From contig OW121744.1 of the NCBI GenBank assembly GCA_933228675.1, positions 61,235,928 through 61,299,927 on the forward strand: DNA of 64,000 nt, given 5' to 3'. Shown piece after piece: positions 1 to 10,576 of the stretch. Each line of letters opens with the position of its first letter. Positions within the stretch are counted from its first letter, which is position 1. Below the pieces are notes generated by a model. The model saw only the letters and a list, made by a program, of their open reading frames with translations. It was not told where the DNA came from and did not search any database. The position numbers and the translations under genes are program-made. The stretch comes from Stomorhina lunata. Its lineage: Eukaryota > Arthropoda > Insecta > Diptera > Rhiniidae.

Positions 1-175
1 TCAAAAGATGCTGGTTGGTAGTGAGTTGGTTTTGTCGTTTGATTTACACTGGTCAACGTTGAAAAGTAAACAATAACAAGTAGTATAACAAACAAGTAAG
101 AAAGTGGTTTAGTCGGTCAAGCCCGACCATACGATACCCTTCACCACTAAGGTAAAAGGTGTTCTTTTTTATGTA

Positions 176-1472
176 CAAAATGGCGCAAAAGTATTCCTCC
201 TATCAGAAAATGCTATAAATTTTGCGATTGGCCCCTAATGTCAATTCTGTTTTGACATTTGTGTAGTAAACACTTGCGAAATACACGTTAATAAACAATG
301 TTACGCTACACTGCTCCAGAACGAGGAATATTGGTGACTATTTATTTGACCAATAGTCGGTCGGTGACTTTGGCACAACGTGAATTTCGTAGCAGATTTC
401 CTGGCCGTCCAACACCTACTGGTGAAACACTGCGACGTTTAGCCGCTCGCCTCGAAGAGACTGGCACAACACGAGATGCTGCCAGGCGTAGCAGACCCCG
501 GAGTAGCCGTTCTGTAGAGAATATTGCTGCCGTAGCCGAGGATGTCATGGAAGCGCCGTCAACATCGACCAGACGACATGCCACGCAAATGGGTATCAGT
601 CGGCGGTCTTTACAGCGAATTTTGGTAAAAGATTTGAAGATGTTTCCGTACAAAGTCCATCAGCTGTTAGCTGCTGACCGTCAATATCGTCTAACATACG
701 CTCAAGCCGCACTTAATCACCATCAAGAGGAAGATGATTTTTCATCAAAAATAATCATGAGTGATGAGGCCCATTTCCATCTCAGCGGGTACGTAAATAA
801 GCAAAATTTATGCTTCTGGGGCACTGAAAATCCGCGTGTAACCCACGAAGAGCCATTACACCCGCTCAAAGTCACTGTATGGTGTGCTATTTTTGCTGGA
901 GGAGTCATCAGACCTTTTTTCTTCGAAGACGTTGCGGGCCAAACGGTTACTGGGAGTGGTGAGCGCTACCGAGCAATGATTAACGAGTTCTTTTTGCAGC
1001 AACTTGATGAATTGGGATTGGAAAACAGGACGGTGTAACGGCACACACTGCACGTGCCACAACCGATATGCTGAAGGATGCATTTCCCGGGCTCCTAATC
1101 TCCCGTTTTGGCGATTAGCACTGGTCAGCAAGATCGCCTGATTTGACCGCTGCAGATTTCTTTTAGTGGGGCTTTTTGAAGTCGCGGATTTATGTCAACA
1201 ACCCTCAGACTCTTGCAGCTCTTAAAGACAATATCCGTCAAGAATGTGAGGACCTATCGCCGGAAGTTTTGGCCAAAGTGATGGAAAATGCCATAAAAAG
1301 GACTCAAATGACAATCAACTGTGGCGGCGGCCATTTACATGATATCATATTCTCGACTTGATGTAAACAATTAAAAGACCAAGTAAAAATAATCCACGAG
1401 AAGAATCAAAGTCTTTAATTTTTTTTAAATTACAGCCAAAAAACATCGGAAGGTTATTTTTGCGCCACCTTG
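176..1472 (+). mobile_element. DD41D (rosa-type) mariner-like transposon, copy 1, TA target duplication
   Basis: The 1,297-bp element has terminal inverted repeats. The left end reads CAAAATGGCGCAAAAGTA and the reverse complement of the right end reads CAAGGTGGCGCAAAAATA. TA flanks both sides (174-175 and 1473-1474). The empty site can be read from uninterrupted copies of repeat family A (..CTGTATAAAGACAAATATT..), which confirms the boundaries. The spacing of the last two catalytic aspartates in its transposase places it in the DD41D group of the Tc1/mariner superfamily. Confidence 0.85.
298..1361 (+). pseudogene. DD41D mariner-like transposase, frameshifted with internal stops
   Basis: The N-terminal part (298-1038, 246 codons) is open. 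It carries a helix-turn-helix type DNA-binding region, then the first catalytic aspartate in MSDEAHFHL, then VTVWCAIFAGGV. Just before the second catalytic aspartate a small deletion shifts frame (about 1035). In the next frame QDGVTAHTAR, a stop, SPDLTAADFF, another stop, and the C-terminal tail follow to 1361. From the D of QDG to the D of AADFF there are 41 residues, counting the stop. This is the same family as the copy at 50243-51327. It cannot make active enzyme in this state; an active copy elsewhere could mobilise the ends. Confidence 0.88.
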
Positions 1473-2097
1473 TATAAAGACAAATATTTGCTAAATTTTG
1501 CTTTCATACTAACATTTTCTCAAAACTTATATATATATTTCCGGCATTTGGACTTATATAAGAGCTAGGGTCAAATGTGGACCGATTATCATGAAATTTG
1601 GCAATTTGATTACAGTTTTATGGATGCAAAAAATAAACTCAAAATTCTCATTATCTTCAGATTTACGAACGTTTTACTGTTTTTTGTCTCATTTAGGGCA
1701 AATTTAGGAAATTTGGTACAGAATTTTGGCTAACATAAGCCGTGTTTATTTTAAATTTCATGAAAAAATATTGATTTTTGTGGCCAAAATATCAATTCCG
1801 TGTAGTGGGACCTATGGGTGGTACCATAAATAATGGATCGATTTTGACGAATTTCAATAGTCATGGTCCAATTATCAACAAAATGATCTGTGCCAAATAT
1901 CATTAGTTTGATTACAAGGTTTACATGGGTGTCCATCCAGCCAGCCGTCAAGCCGACTGACATCGCTAAATCGACTTAGAAAGTGATTCTAAGCCTATTG
2001 GTATATTAAAGGGTGGGTCTAAGACAAATATTTCTATGCGTTACATACATCAGCACAAACTTATAATACCCTTTCCACCTATGGTGGTGATGGGTAT

Positions 2098-4510
2098 AAC
2101 AAGTAAGAGTGTTATATTCGGCTGTGCCGAATCTTATATACCCACCATCAGTTGTGTTAAGTTTAGAAATTTATCACATATTTCAACGAGGGTGCAGATA
2201 ATTCAAAATGTTGACCGAATTCGAAAACATTTGTTACGCTTGTTGGTATTGTTGGTAAAATATTTGGACTAAATTCGTTTGCAGAAGCTTTATAGTTCAA
2301 AATTTAAAGTATCTAAGTGGTTTCCCAAGTATTTACTTTGCACAAAATTTAATCCCATAACCGGGTTTAGTTTTACATTAGTAAGCTCTAAAATACTTTC
2401 CGTTGAGCTTAATATGTAAATAGTTAGGATAAACATGTTGATAGTAATACGGCAGGTCCATATATTGTATTAGAAGTTCTTAATGAATCTATCGTATATA
2501 AAGTCTAGACTCAACATTGATTGATAGCTATCTAATTCCGTAGGTTCAATATATAATATATATATATATATATAATATACTGAATGTACCTCCAAATATT
2601 TTTGATATAACAAGTAAGAAAGTGCTATAGTCAAAAGTGTCAAAAGTGTTATTTTTCCTTTATAAAGACAAATATTTGCTAAATTTTGCCATCAAACATT
2701 TTCTCAAAACTTATAGGTATATTTAAGCTGCTTCCGACATTTGGACTTATATGAGAGCTAGGGTCAAATGTGGACCGATTATCTCTAAATTTGTCAAATT
2801 GATTATAGTTGTTACAAAAATTATGTATGCAAAAAATAAACTTAAAATTCCCATTATCTTCAGATTTACGAGCGTTTTAGTGATTTTTGTCTCATTTAAT
2901 GCGTTTTTTAAGAAAAGTTTGTATGGGAGCTATGGTCAAATGTGGATCATGTACAGTACAGTGATTTAGGTTTACATAAGCAGTATTTGATTTAAATTTC
3001 GTGAAAAAATATTGATATTTGTGGCCAATATTTCAATTCCGGGAAGTGGGACCTATGGTAAGTACTATAAATAATGGACCGATTTTGACGAATTTCAACA
3101 GCCATGGTCCCATTACTAAAGAAATGATCTGTGACAAATTTCATTAAATTATCTTTAGAATTGCGACCTGTAGTTTGATTACAAGGTTTACAGCCGTCCA
3201 GCCAGCCAGAGGGACGGACGGACGGACATCGCTAAATCGACTCAGAAAGTGATTCTAAGCCTATTGGTATACTAAAAGGTGGGTCTAAGACAAATATTTC
3301 CATGCGTTACATACATCAGCACAAACTTATAATACCCTTTCCACCTATGGTGGTGAAGGGTATCAAAAGGGGATGTTATTGTATATATAAGAACTATAGC
3401 CAAATTTCAAAAAATTATCACAAAATTTAAATAAAATACATTTGCTGGTATTTATATGAAGCTTATTTTTGCAAAATTTAGTAGCTATAACTTTGATAGT
3501 TTATAATTTAATGGCTTTTAACTGGCCTTTGTTACATTTTTTGTTTTCCGGGAGTGTTTTTTATATGACAGCAATAGTCAAGTATGGACCGATTCCTATA
3601 AAATTTGATATACTGACCAATAGTTGCATAAAAATTCTCTATTCTAAACTTAGTCGTCCTAGCTATTAACATTTTATTCAATTTATCAGCATTAATGTGA
3701 TTCCCGGGGCGGGGTTATATGGGAACTCTAACTAAGCCTGTACCGATTTCGCCCATATTCAATATGCAATTTTTTCGAGATTTCAAAAATATTTTTGTAA
3801 AATTTTGAGCCTCTAGCTCTTATCGTTGAGGCGATATCACGCTTTTATCAGACGGAGAGACGGACATAAACCCATTTTCTTTTTGTATTTTTGTGTATTT
3901 TTATATGAAAGCTATGGTCAAATGGTGACCGATTGTAACAAAATTTGGCACACTGGCTGGTATTCACATTAGACTTTCTTGTGCTAAATTTAGTGGACAT
4001 AGCTATTACAGTTTATCAATAATTAAGATTTAAGTGTATTAAGGTAGAATTTAGGCTGTTTCCGTAAGCGTTTTGTAAGGGAGCTATGGTTAAATGTGAA
4101 CCGATTTCCATTTATATTTTATATGGTAAATAGTGCTTATGTAAAACTTCTATATATCAAATTTTATTGTCATAGCTGTTAATTTATAATTTATCAATTA
4201 TTAGCAGATAAGCGATTAGCCTAGACGAGGTTATACGGGAGCTACGGCCAAATGTGAACCGATTTTGCCCGATTTCAATAACAAAATTTTTTAAGAAATG
4301 AAGAATATTTATATCAAATTTTAGTGACCTATATCCTTTCGTTAAGGTTTTATTGTGCCGAAAGCAGACAGACAGACGGACATCGCTCAATCGTCTTAGA
4401 ATTTTATAAGAATTCAGAATATACATCTATTTTGGGTTTGGAGCCAATATTAGGGAAATTACAAACGGAATGACAATCTCAATATACCCCCATTCTTTTT
4501 GATGGCGTAT
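2098..4510 (+). repeat. Intergenic repeat family B, copy B1 (contains nested A2)
   Basis: It starts AACAAGTAAGAGTG directly after A1, followed by the palindrome TTCGGCTGTGCCGAA and TATACCCACCATCA. It ends near CCATTCTTTTTGATGG. The interior has recurring GGGAGCTATGGTCAAATGTG-type motifs and a GACAGACAGACGGACATCG tract. Family A copy A2 interrupts it at 2611-3362. Other copies are at 36133-37712 (minus), 41373-44690 (plus) and in pieces across 32427-35480. No protein is encoded; the element is apparently non-autonomous. Confidence 0.65.
2611..3362 (+). repeat. Intergenic repeat family A, copy A2, nested in B1
   Basis: It starts AACAAGTAAGAAAGTGCTAT and ends TATGGTGGTGAAGGGTAT, about 750 bp. 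Family B sequence resumes immediately afterwards (AAAAGGGGATGTTATTG). It matches the B3 copy near 41,800 at the expected join, so A2 inserted into B1. Confidence 0.65.
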
Positions 4511-4739
4511 CTTACAATTTTAGAATAACCAGAACAAATTATAATCTGAGTGACACTCTGCAGTTCACAATGACAAATTTCAAGAGGTAGGGGATGTTCG
4601 ATACCAAGCAACGATTCTAATTGAACTCAACATGGTAAGCCCAGACTTATCTTGGTTATCCTTCATCTCAACTGTGGACACTGACCTCCTCGCGGGATCG
4701 CTCTGGTAACTACGTTAACACCCGTTGATGTAAGAATAA

Positions 4740-5401
4740 AAACGGCCCACCTAGTGTTAACGGGCCATGATTTAAGGATCAGCACCTGGAACATCCGAAC
4801 TCTTTACAGAAGAGGGCTCTGATCCAGTTAATGAATATTCTTGATGAATATAAATGTGATGTGATTGCTGTTCAGCAGAAAAGATGGAATGGTCACGGTG
4901 TCGCCAAGGCACTAAAAGGCGACCTATATTATAGTTGCCATGAAAGTAGGCACGAATTTGGTAATGGTTTTGTGGTAAACAAAATAATGCGAAATCTGAT
5001 TTCCAGGTTTACCCAGTAAGTGAAAGGTTAGGGAAAATACGCGTCAAAGCTAAATAGTTTCACCTGAGCCTCATTTGTGACCTGTTAAAGAATCGTTCTA
5101 TGATCAAGTTGAGGAAGTCTATGATAGAAGCCCCAATCATGACATTAAAATAATACTGGGTGATTTTAACGCAAAGTTAGGATTGGAAAGCTGCTCATAC
5201 CGAAACGCCTGACAATGGTATAAGGTTGATCTCCTTTGCAGCGTAAGTAAGTGGAGTGTATTAAAGTTTAGAGACCAACGGTCAAGTGGAGTTAAATAAG
5301 TGGTTCCTCTCGGTAGAGTCATTTCGCCACTCCTATTTAACTTCTATAGATTTAGAGGCCCTATGCTCCACTGGGAGTCAAGGATAACAGAAAAAGAAGA
5401 A
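4740..5401 (+). pseudogene. RTE-type retrotransposon fragment: endonuclease start fused to the 3' end
   Basis: Frame-corrected reading gives an apurinic-type endonuclease N-terminus (ISTWNIRTLYRRG, then DVIAVQQKRWNGHG), the type often misannotated as craniofacial development protein 2. It is followed by a decayed stretch with the DFNAK-type motif region near 5,160. It then jumps to the element's 3' terminus (CCTATGCTCCACTGGGAGTC...GAAAAAGAAGAAGA), which has a GAA-rich tail. The reverse transcriptase is missing, so this is an internally deleted, dead copy. Frameshifts and stops are numerous. Confidence 0.7.
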
Positions 5402-6650
5402 GATTTAGTTTTCTCTATTTATTAATTTCAATTAAAAGACTACAGCAATAACACGACGTTATTGCCAAAACCCAGTTTTTAAAACAATCAAAAGCTGCCT
5501 TCAAATAACCTCATCACATCATCTTCATGAAGTAACCAATATATTTCCGTAAAAGATCTTGTGATCAAGATCTTCAACGATCTTTCGTTGTCGGAAAAAT
5601 CATATAGACTTTAACATAACATTTGGATTCCTTCTCAAGGCATGGAAAGATCCCAGCATGTATGAGAAAAGCATATAAAGATATATACCTGATTCTTTAA
5701 ATCGAACCTTGAATTTAGCAGCGTTTTATTAGAAAGCCACCACTTCCCATAGCCGAAGAATAATAGAATCGTTCTGGCACAGATTAACATTAAACATCTT
5801 TTGGTCCCGCATAGACAGTGCTATCCACCATGGATGCCCCGCATGTGATCAGCGTTGTCGTGATACCCTCACATTTTCAGCTGTACCGCCAACCCTACTT
5901 CACTAAGTCCTATCCAGTGGAAGTAGCATAATTTCTCGACCTAGATCCCCAACAGATAACGGAGTTAACACCTAATTAATGAAACTGTAGGTGTTAAAGC
6001 TGTTACAACGACGTAATTCGATAGCTTCAGATCCGCAGAGTATGATGAGTACGGCAGTATTTTTAATACAATCCGCAAAAGCTTTTGACGAGCGACCTAG
6101 CTTGAAAACTAGTTGACTTGGGCTTTCTTGAAAATCTTCATAGGCAGCTGTTTTCAATAAATTCAAACAATTATCTGTCGCATGTGTTGTTATTCGCCGA
6201 TTGACGCATTCATGTTTTGGAAGTACCATAATCAGAATGAACTTTTGAATACGTGGTTTCACACGTATTCAAAAGTTGTATTTAACTTCATAGAAAATAT
6301 TTTGAAATGAAGACAAAGGTTAGGTTCGGCAGGTGACTGATGACTAAGTCAACGTTACTTGGTTCCTTAATTGTTCTCTTTGTGGTATCTGCAAGTTATC
6401 GTCTAGAAAATAAAGATTTCTAGTCCAATAGTAATAAAAGTATTTTGTGAACATTCATATTCGATAGATCCGATAAGTGTTGACCAGTAAGTCGCCACAT
6501 CGACTTAGGTCTGTTCGTTTACAAGTAGCTGGTAATCATTGAAAACAGTTTTAGTAACAATTTCTGATGTCATAGCTATTATAATTAATTAAGTGACTCC
6601 GCTGCATTTGTCTTGCATTTTATATTAGAGGTTATAAAAGAACTTCTCCT
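5402..6650. other. Unannotated AT-rich stretch
   Basis: No convincing coding region or intact repeat is seen. The 96-codon open frame on the minus strand (5972-6262) lacks any recognisable motif, and the surroundings suggest old, decayed retrotransposon sequence. Confidence 0.4.
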
Positions 6651-6659
6651 CGCCAAATA

Positions 6660-7030
6660 ATTCTGGGGATTGCGACTGATTACCCGTAAAGGTAGTTTGT
6701 TGTTAAATTCTATCTCAAAATTAGATTTGGATATGACATCAAGCGGCTATCCCACTTATAGGAATAGTGCAACAAATAAAATCCCTGATGTTATCGATTT
6801 TGGAATAACGAAAAGTATCAGAAGAGAAACTATCCAAGTTGAATCTTCTTTGGAACTTAGCTCGGACCATTCGCCAACTATCATAACCCTCTTAAAGCCT
6901 ATAGACGTAGCAATTGCAGACACAGAAATAAATTGACTTAAATTTAAGAACTATCTCAGCCTTCACTGCACAGAAAACATACCGCTTCATAGACCGGAAG
7001 AAATAGATCTCTCTATTAGATATCTTGAAA
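6660..7030 (+). pseudogene. Jockey-type retrotransposon endonuclease fragment
   Basis: An 88-codon open frame (6670-6936) contains GYPTYRNSATNKIPDVIDF followed by ESSLELSSDHSPTIITL. This is the C-terminal half of a jockey-clade endonuclease, with the SDHSP catalytic motif. The reading continues weakly to about 7030. Both ends are truncated and no reverse transcriptase follows. Confidence 0.75.
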
Positions 7031-7480
7031 ATACATAATCATAAATTAACTGCTAAACATTCTACAGTACTCCCAAGTCAACATGTCACATTCCCCCACT
7101 GGCAACATGCAACATCTTCCCCTGCAGTAAACCACATCACTCACAATAATACCAATCCCCCGGGGACTTGCTACACAATCCCCAATACAACATGCTTTAT
7201 TACAACCCTACATCAATCAACAGTACCAATCGTGAACAAGATACAATACTACCCCCAGGCGACATTCTACATTATACCAACCGACAGTATGTTACACCAT
7301 CTTTCATACTTAAACCCCCGGTAATATGCCACATTACAACCCCACAACAAGCTTCGCTAATCCACCGCAACATGCTACATTATCTCCCTTTACGTCACTT
7401 TAACAACCCCCCCCCCCACTAATAATATGCTACATTATCCCCCCTACAATATGCTACAAATGAAATATGCCCTTCCTTAT
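7031..7480 (+). repeat. C/A-rich degenerate simple sequence
   Basis: Recurring but irregular blocks of CAACATGCTACATTA, CCACATTACAACCC and CCCC runs occur. Base composition is sharply different from its AT-rich neighbours. Two overlapping open frames (7025-7324 and 7168-7422) arise from the repeat and carry no domain. Confidence 0.55.
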
Positions 7481-8820
7481 CACTGATCGTATAGGGTTAC
7501 AAAAATTAAACGATTCTTAAGAAACTGCTTTGTTAGCATCATGATCGGAATTAATTTTATTTAGATCTAGACTTAAATCGATATATTATAGATTTTGTTC
7601 CCGTCAAAATATTCCAAAAACAGAGGTCAATGGAAAAATTTTTATCTCGAAAACAGACAATCCAGTATAACATTGGACGTTTCTCAATTCATCGCCTGCT
7701 ATCAAGATGGTAGGCAACACTCCTAGGTCGTCGATATAAGTCTAGATCTAGATAAAAGTATTTCCGATCATCATTCTATTGGCCTGTTAAATCACACATG
7801 TATTCGGCTAATGAATCATTCGAATATGAATCGATTAAGTAAATCAGCGATTGTGCATAGCTCAGAAACATATTTTGTTGTCCCGTGTAAATGATGTTCT
7901 TGCAACAATTGGTAAGTCTTGTTAAGTGTCACTAAAGTGTCTGACAGACAACAATTTTGTTGTTCTTCTGTTCTTAGCAAGTTGTCCGTCGGTCCATGTG
8001 TCTAACGATCGTCTTGCATTTTATGTGGCTTTGTTTCGGTTTCTGTTTGCTGCTGATAATGTCAAACCAATAAATATGTAAAAATATTGAGAAAATTTAT
8101 AGGCAAATCGAATACAGCTTTGCAAAAAGAGGCTGATGTCTCTTCAAGCAGGAACAACAGAGGATGGCTGACATCACTCTATCTTCGATAGTTACTATTT
8201 GAAGGCATACATTTTATTTTCTGTGCCACAGTTGACATTACAAAGAAGGTGATATTTTTCCATAGCCACTTTAAAACTGCAGCTCAAAGCAATTTTAGAT
8301 ATGTGCGACAACATGAGACATGTCTTTGATATAACATTCAGGAAAATAGCCATGATTGTCATCAGCATACTTCTGTATCAACTGCAGTTGCGGATGCAGC
8401 TGTAGGAATATATAAATAATTTAAATAATAGCTTTTTTTATTTTTCTACAAAATTTTGAAAAATTATTTGAATTTATTTTAAACTTATTTTCCAATTAAT
8501 TTTTTTGCAAATTAATTTTTTCCGTATGATTATAGATGTCCTTTCGTCAAGGAAATTTATAAATTTCTTTAGAGTTCATGATATCATAAATCTGTTGAAA
8601 AATATATTTAATATAATATATTATAAGTTTTTAATAGAAAATTTTGTGTAACTAATTTATAACATTTTAATGGGAAATCTTTCCTTGAATTACACAAAAA
8701 AAAAAAAAAACAATTCAAAAAGGTCGGATCATCTATTGCTGATATCTTTTAAACTCTAGAACAATGATCTTGTCTAATGCAAGATAAACTTTTTACTTTA
8801 GAGATATATGTACGTGATTC
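7481..8820. other. Unannotated AT-rich stretch
   Basis: I see no gene or clear repeat boundary. It contains poly-A and poly-T runs (around 8,697-8,710) and one TTGTTGT-rich patch near 7,870-7,980. Confidence 0.4.
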
Positions 8821-8821
8821 T

Positions 8822-10500
8822 TCTTCTTCTGTTATCCTTGACACCCAGTGGAACATAGGGCCTCAACCATCCTTTTATATCAAACTCTATTGCGAGATGT
8901 TAGGTTAGGTTAGGCAGGATGCAGCCCATATGGTCCGCGTCACTTGGGTCCAGAGAGGTCCCTTTGTAATTCCTGCAAATGGATAGAAGAGAAAGATAAA
9001 GGTTTCTAAACTGCCCCAAAAGATATAAGAGACTTACTTAGAGCCATCCTGTTGCACCAATGAAGGAGCAAATGTTGCGAATACTGAGGTCCGCGAGCAG
9101 CAAGGGCAATGGCAGAGGAAGTAAGTGACGGTTTCTTCTTCCTCTACGTTGTGGCAGATTCTGCAATAGTCATTACTATGAAGATTAAGCATGAGAACCT
9201 ATCACCCAGTGTCCTGTGAGTACAGGACACTGGGTGGACACTGGTAAGTTGGCCATATAAGTCTAGATATCGAACAGGTCAATTCTGTGGACCAGTTGAT
9301 CTGTGCGGACCTAAAAAAAAACTGCTTAATGAGCAGTTTGCATGCAGAAAGCGGTAAACCTAATGAAGTCAGTGTTCTCCTGACCAAGGGGAGCACCACC
9401 TTCCGCTAGGTTGTCCGCAGTGATATTGCCTGGTACATTTCTATGACTGTGTACCCAGAAAAGTTCAATATTGGAATGTCTCGCCATCTCATTGAGGGAT
9501 GCCCGGCATTTTCCGATCGTGCTGATTGCGAGATGTTAGGCATACATCATTCCATGAATAGTTTGCTGCTTGTTACTCCGCTTCAATTAACTTTCTCCAC
9601 GTTCTAGCTGGTGCACCAACACGACGGCCGCTTCCTTGTGGATTCCAACGAAGCGCTTGTAGAGCAATGTTGGTATTTGGCCTTCAAAGTGTGTGGCCTA
9701 TCCACCGCCATTTTCGTTGACATACCTCTATAGAAGAAGGGATTTGGTTTGTAGTTCTTCATTTCTTATGCGATTTGGCCACCATATATTAAGGATTTGC
9801 CGCAAGCATTTGTTTGCAAAGGTTTGTAGGCGCTTATCGATGGCATTTGTGCGTTTCCAAGTTTCGCAGCCGTAATACAAGATGGACTTGATATTCGAGT
9901 TATATATTCGTATCTTAGTTGTTGTTGATATTTGCCGAGATTTCCAAATAGCTCGGAGAATGCCGAATGCTGATTTTGCCTTATTAATACGCGTTTCAAT
10001 ATCCTCGTCGGCGCCATCTTTTGTAGATACCAAACTACCAAGATAATTAAAGATACCTACACATCCAATCAATATCTCCATCTTTGTCTTAGAGTTATTG
10101 ATTTCCAGCCCAGCTGCCTGAGATTCAACAGTAATAGCGCTAGTGTTCTCTTGAAGGTGGCCTAGGCTTTGGCTTAGAAGGCATACGTCATCGGCGTATT
10201 CCAAGTCCTCTAGTTGTTTAAAGGGATACCACGTCTACCATTTAGTGCCGTGCGCATTATATTGTCGATGGCAAGCATACGAAGTATGGTTGATAAGATA
10301 CATCCTTGTCTTACTCCAGTAGTAACTTCGAACGGATTAGATAATTTAAATTTATGTAAAACCCGGCATTTAAAGTCCACGTACATTGCCCGAATTAAGT
10401 TCAGAATTTTCGTTGGCATGTTACGGTTTTCTAAAATTCTCCATAGATAGCTCCTACTGACACTGTCGAAGGCGATTAACTCTGAACTATTTAAATAGCC
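8822..10500 (-). pseudogene. RTE-clade retrotransposon fragment, minus strand, split by an I/LOA-like insertion
   Basis: Reading downwards, the 3' half of a reverse transcriptase is visible. It shows ..FEVTTGVRQGCILS.. (10,419-10,210), then the catalytic box MEYADDVCLLSQ at 10,204, then NYLGSLVSTKDGADEDIE, YYGCETW, and LRQILNIWWPNRIRNEEL. The sequence runs to the element's 3' end at 8,822, with the CTT/GAA-rich tail and the CACCCAGTGGAACATAGGGCC motif shared with 5,340-5,401 and 39,536-39,582. An insertion at 8905-9524 interrupts it. A frameshift separates the two reverse transcriptase pieces; the 5' part is absent. Confidence 0.8.
8905..9524 (-). mobile_element. 5'-truncated I/LOA-like retrotransposon insertion with 16-bp target duplication
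   Basis: On the minus strand it reads the end of an RNase H domain (NEMARHSNIELFWVHSH, then NVPGNITADNLAEGG). A cysteine/histidine-rich 3' region and a (TAACC)-like tail follow. The 16-bp duplication ATTGCGAGATGTTAGG lies at 8889-8904 and 9525-9540. The RTE sequence joins smoothly if the insert and one repeat are removed. The host-target structure is typical of target-primed reverse transcription with 5' truncation. Confidence 0.85.
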
Positions 10501-10576
10501 CTAACTCAATTCAGAGCATATATTTCTTTAATATGTACGAGTATATCCAAGTAAGATTCTATCTATACCCCAAGTA

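Larger units (their letters stand above)
91..2097 (+). repeat. Intergenic repeat family A, copy A1 (split by a DNA transposon)
   Basis: The copy starts AACAAGTAAGAAAGTG and continues with a small palindrome (GTCGGTCAAGCCCGAC) and ATACCCTTCACC. It ends in the inverted pair TACCCTTTCCACC / GGTGGTGATGGGTA. Removing the inserted element at 176-1472 leaves about 0.7 kb, which matches copy A2. It contains degenerate repeats of the type GTCAAATGTGGACCGATT. No coding sequence was seen. Three other copies are in the window (2611-3362, 48557-49063, 57175-57600). Confidence 0.7.

Noticed and set aside
5972..6262. 96-codon minus-strand frame
   Set aside because: No motif, no splice or promoter context, surrounded by decayed retrotransposon sequence.
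7025..7422. Two overlapping open frames of 84-99 codons
   Set aside because: They come from C/A-rich degenerate simple sequence, with low-complexity Thr/His/Pro-rich products.
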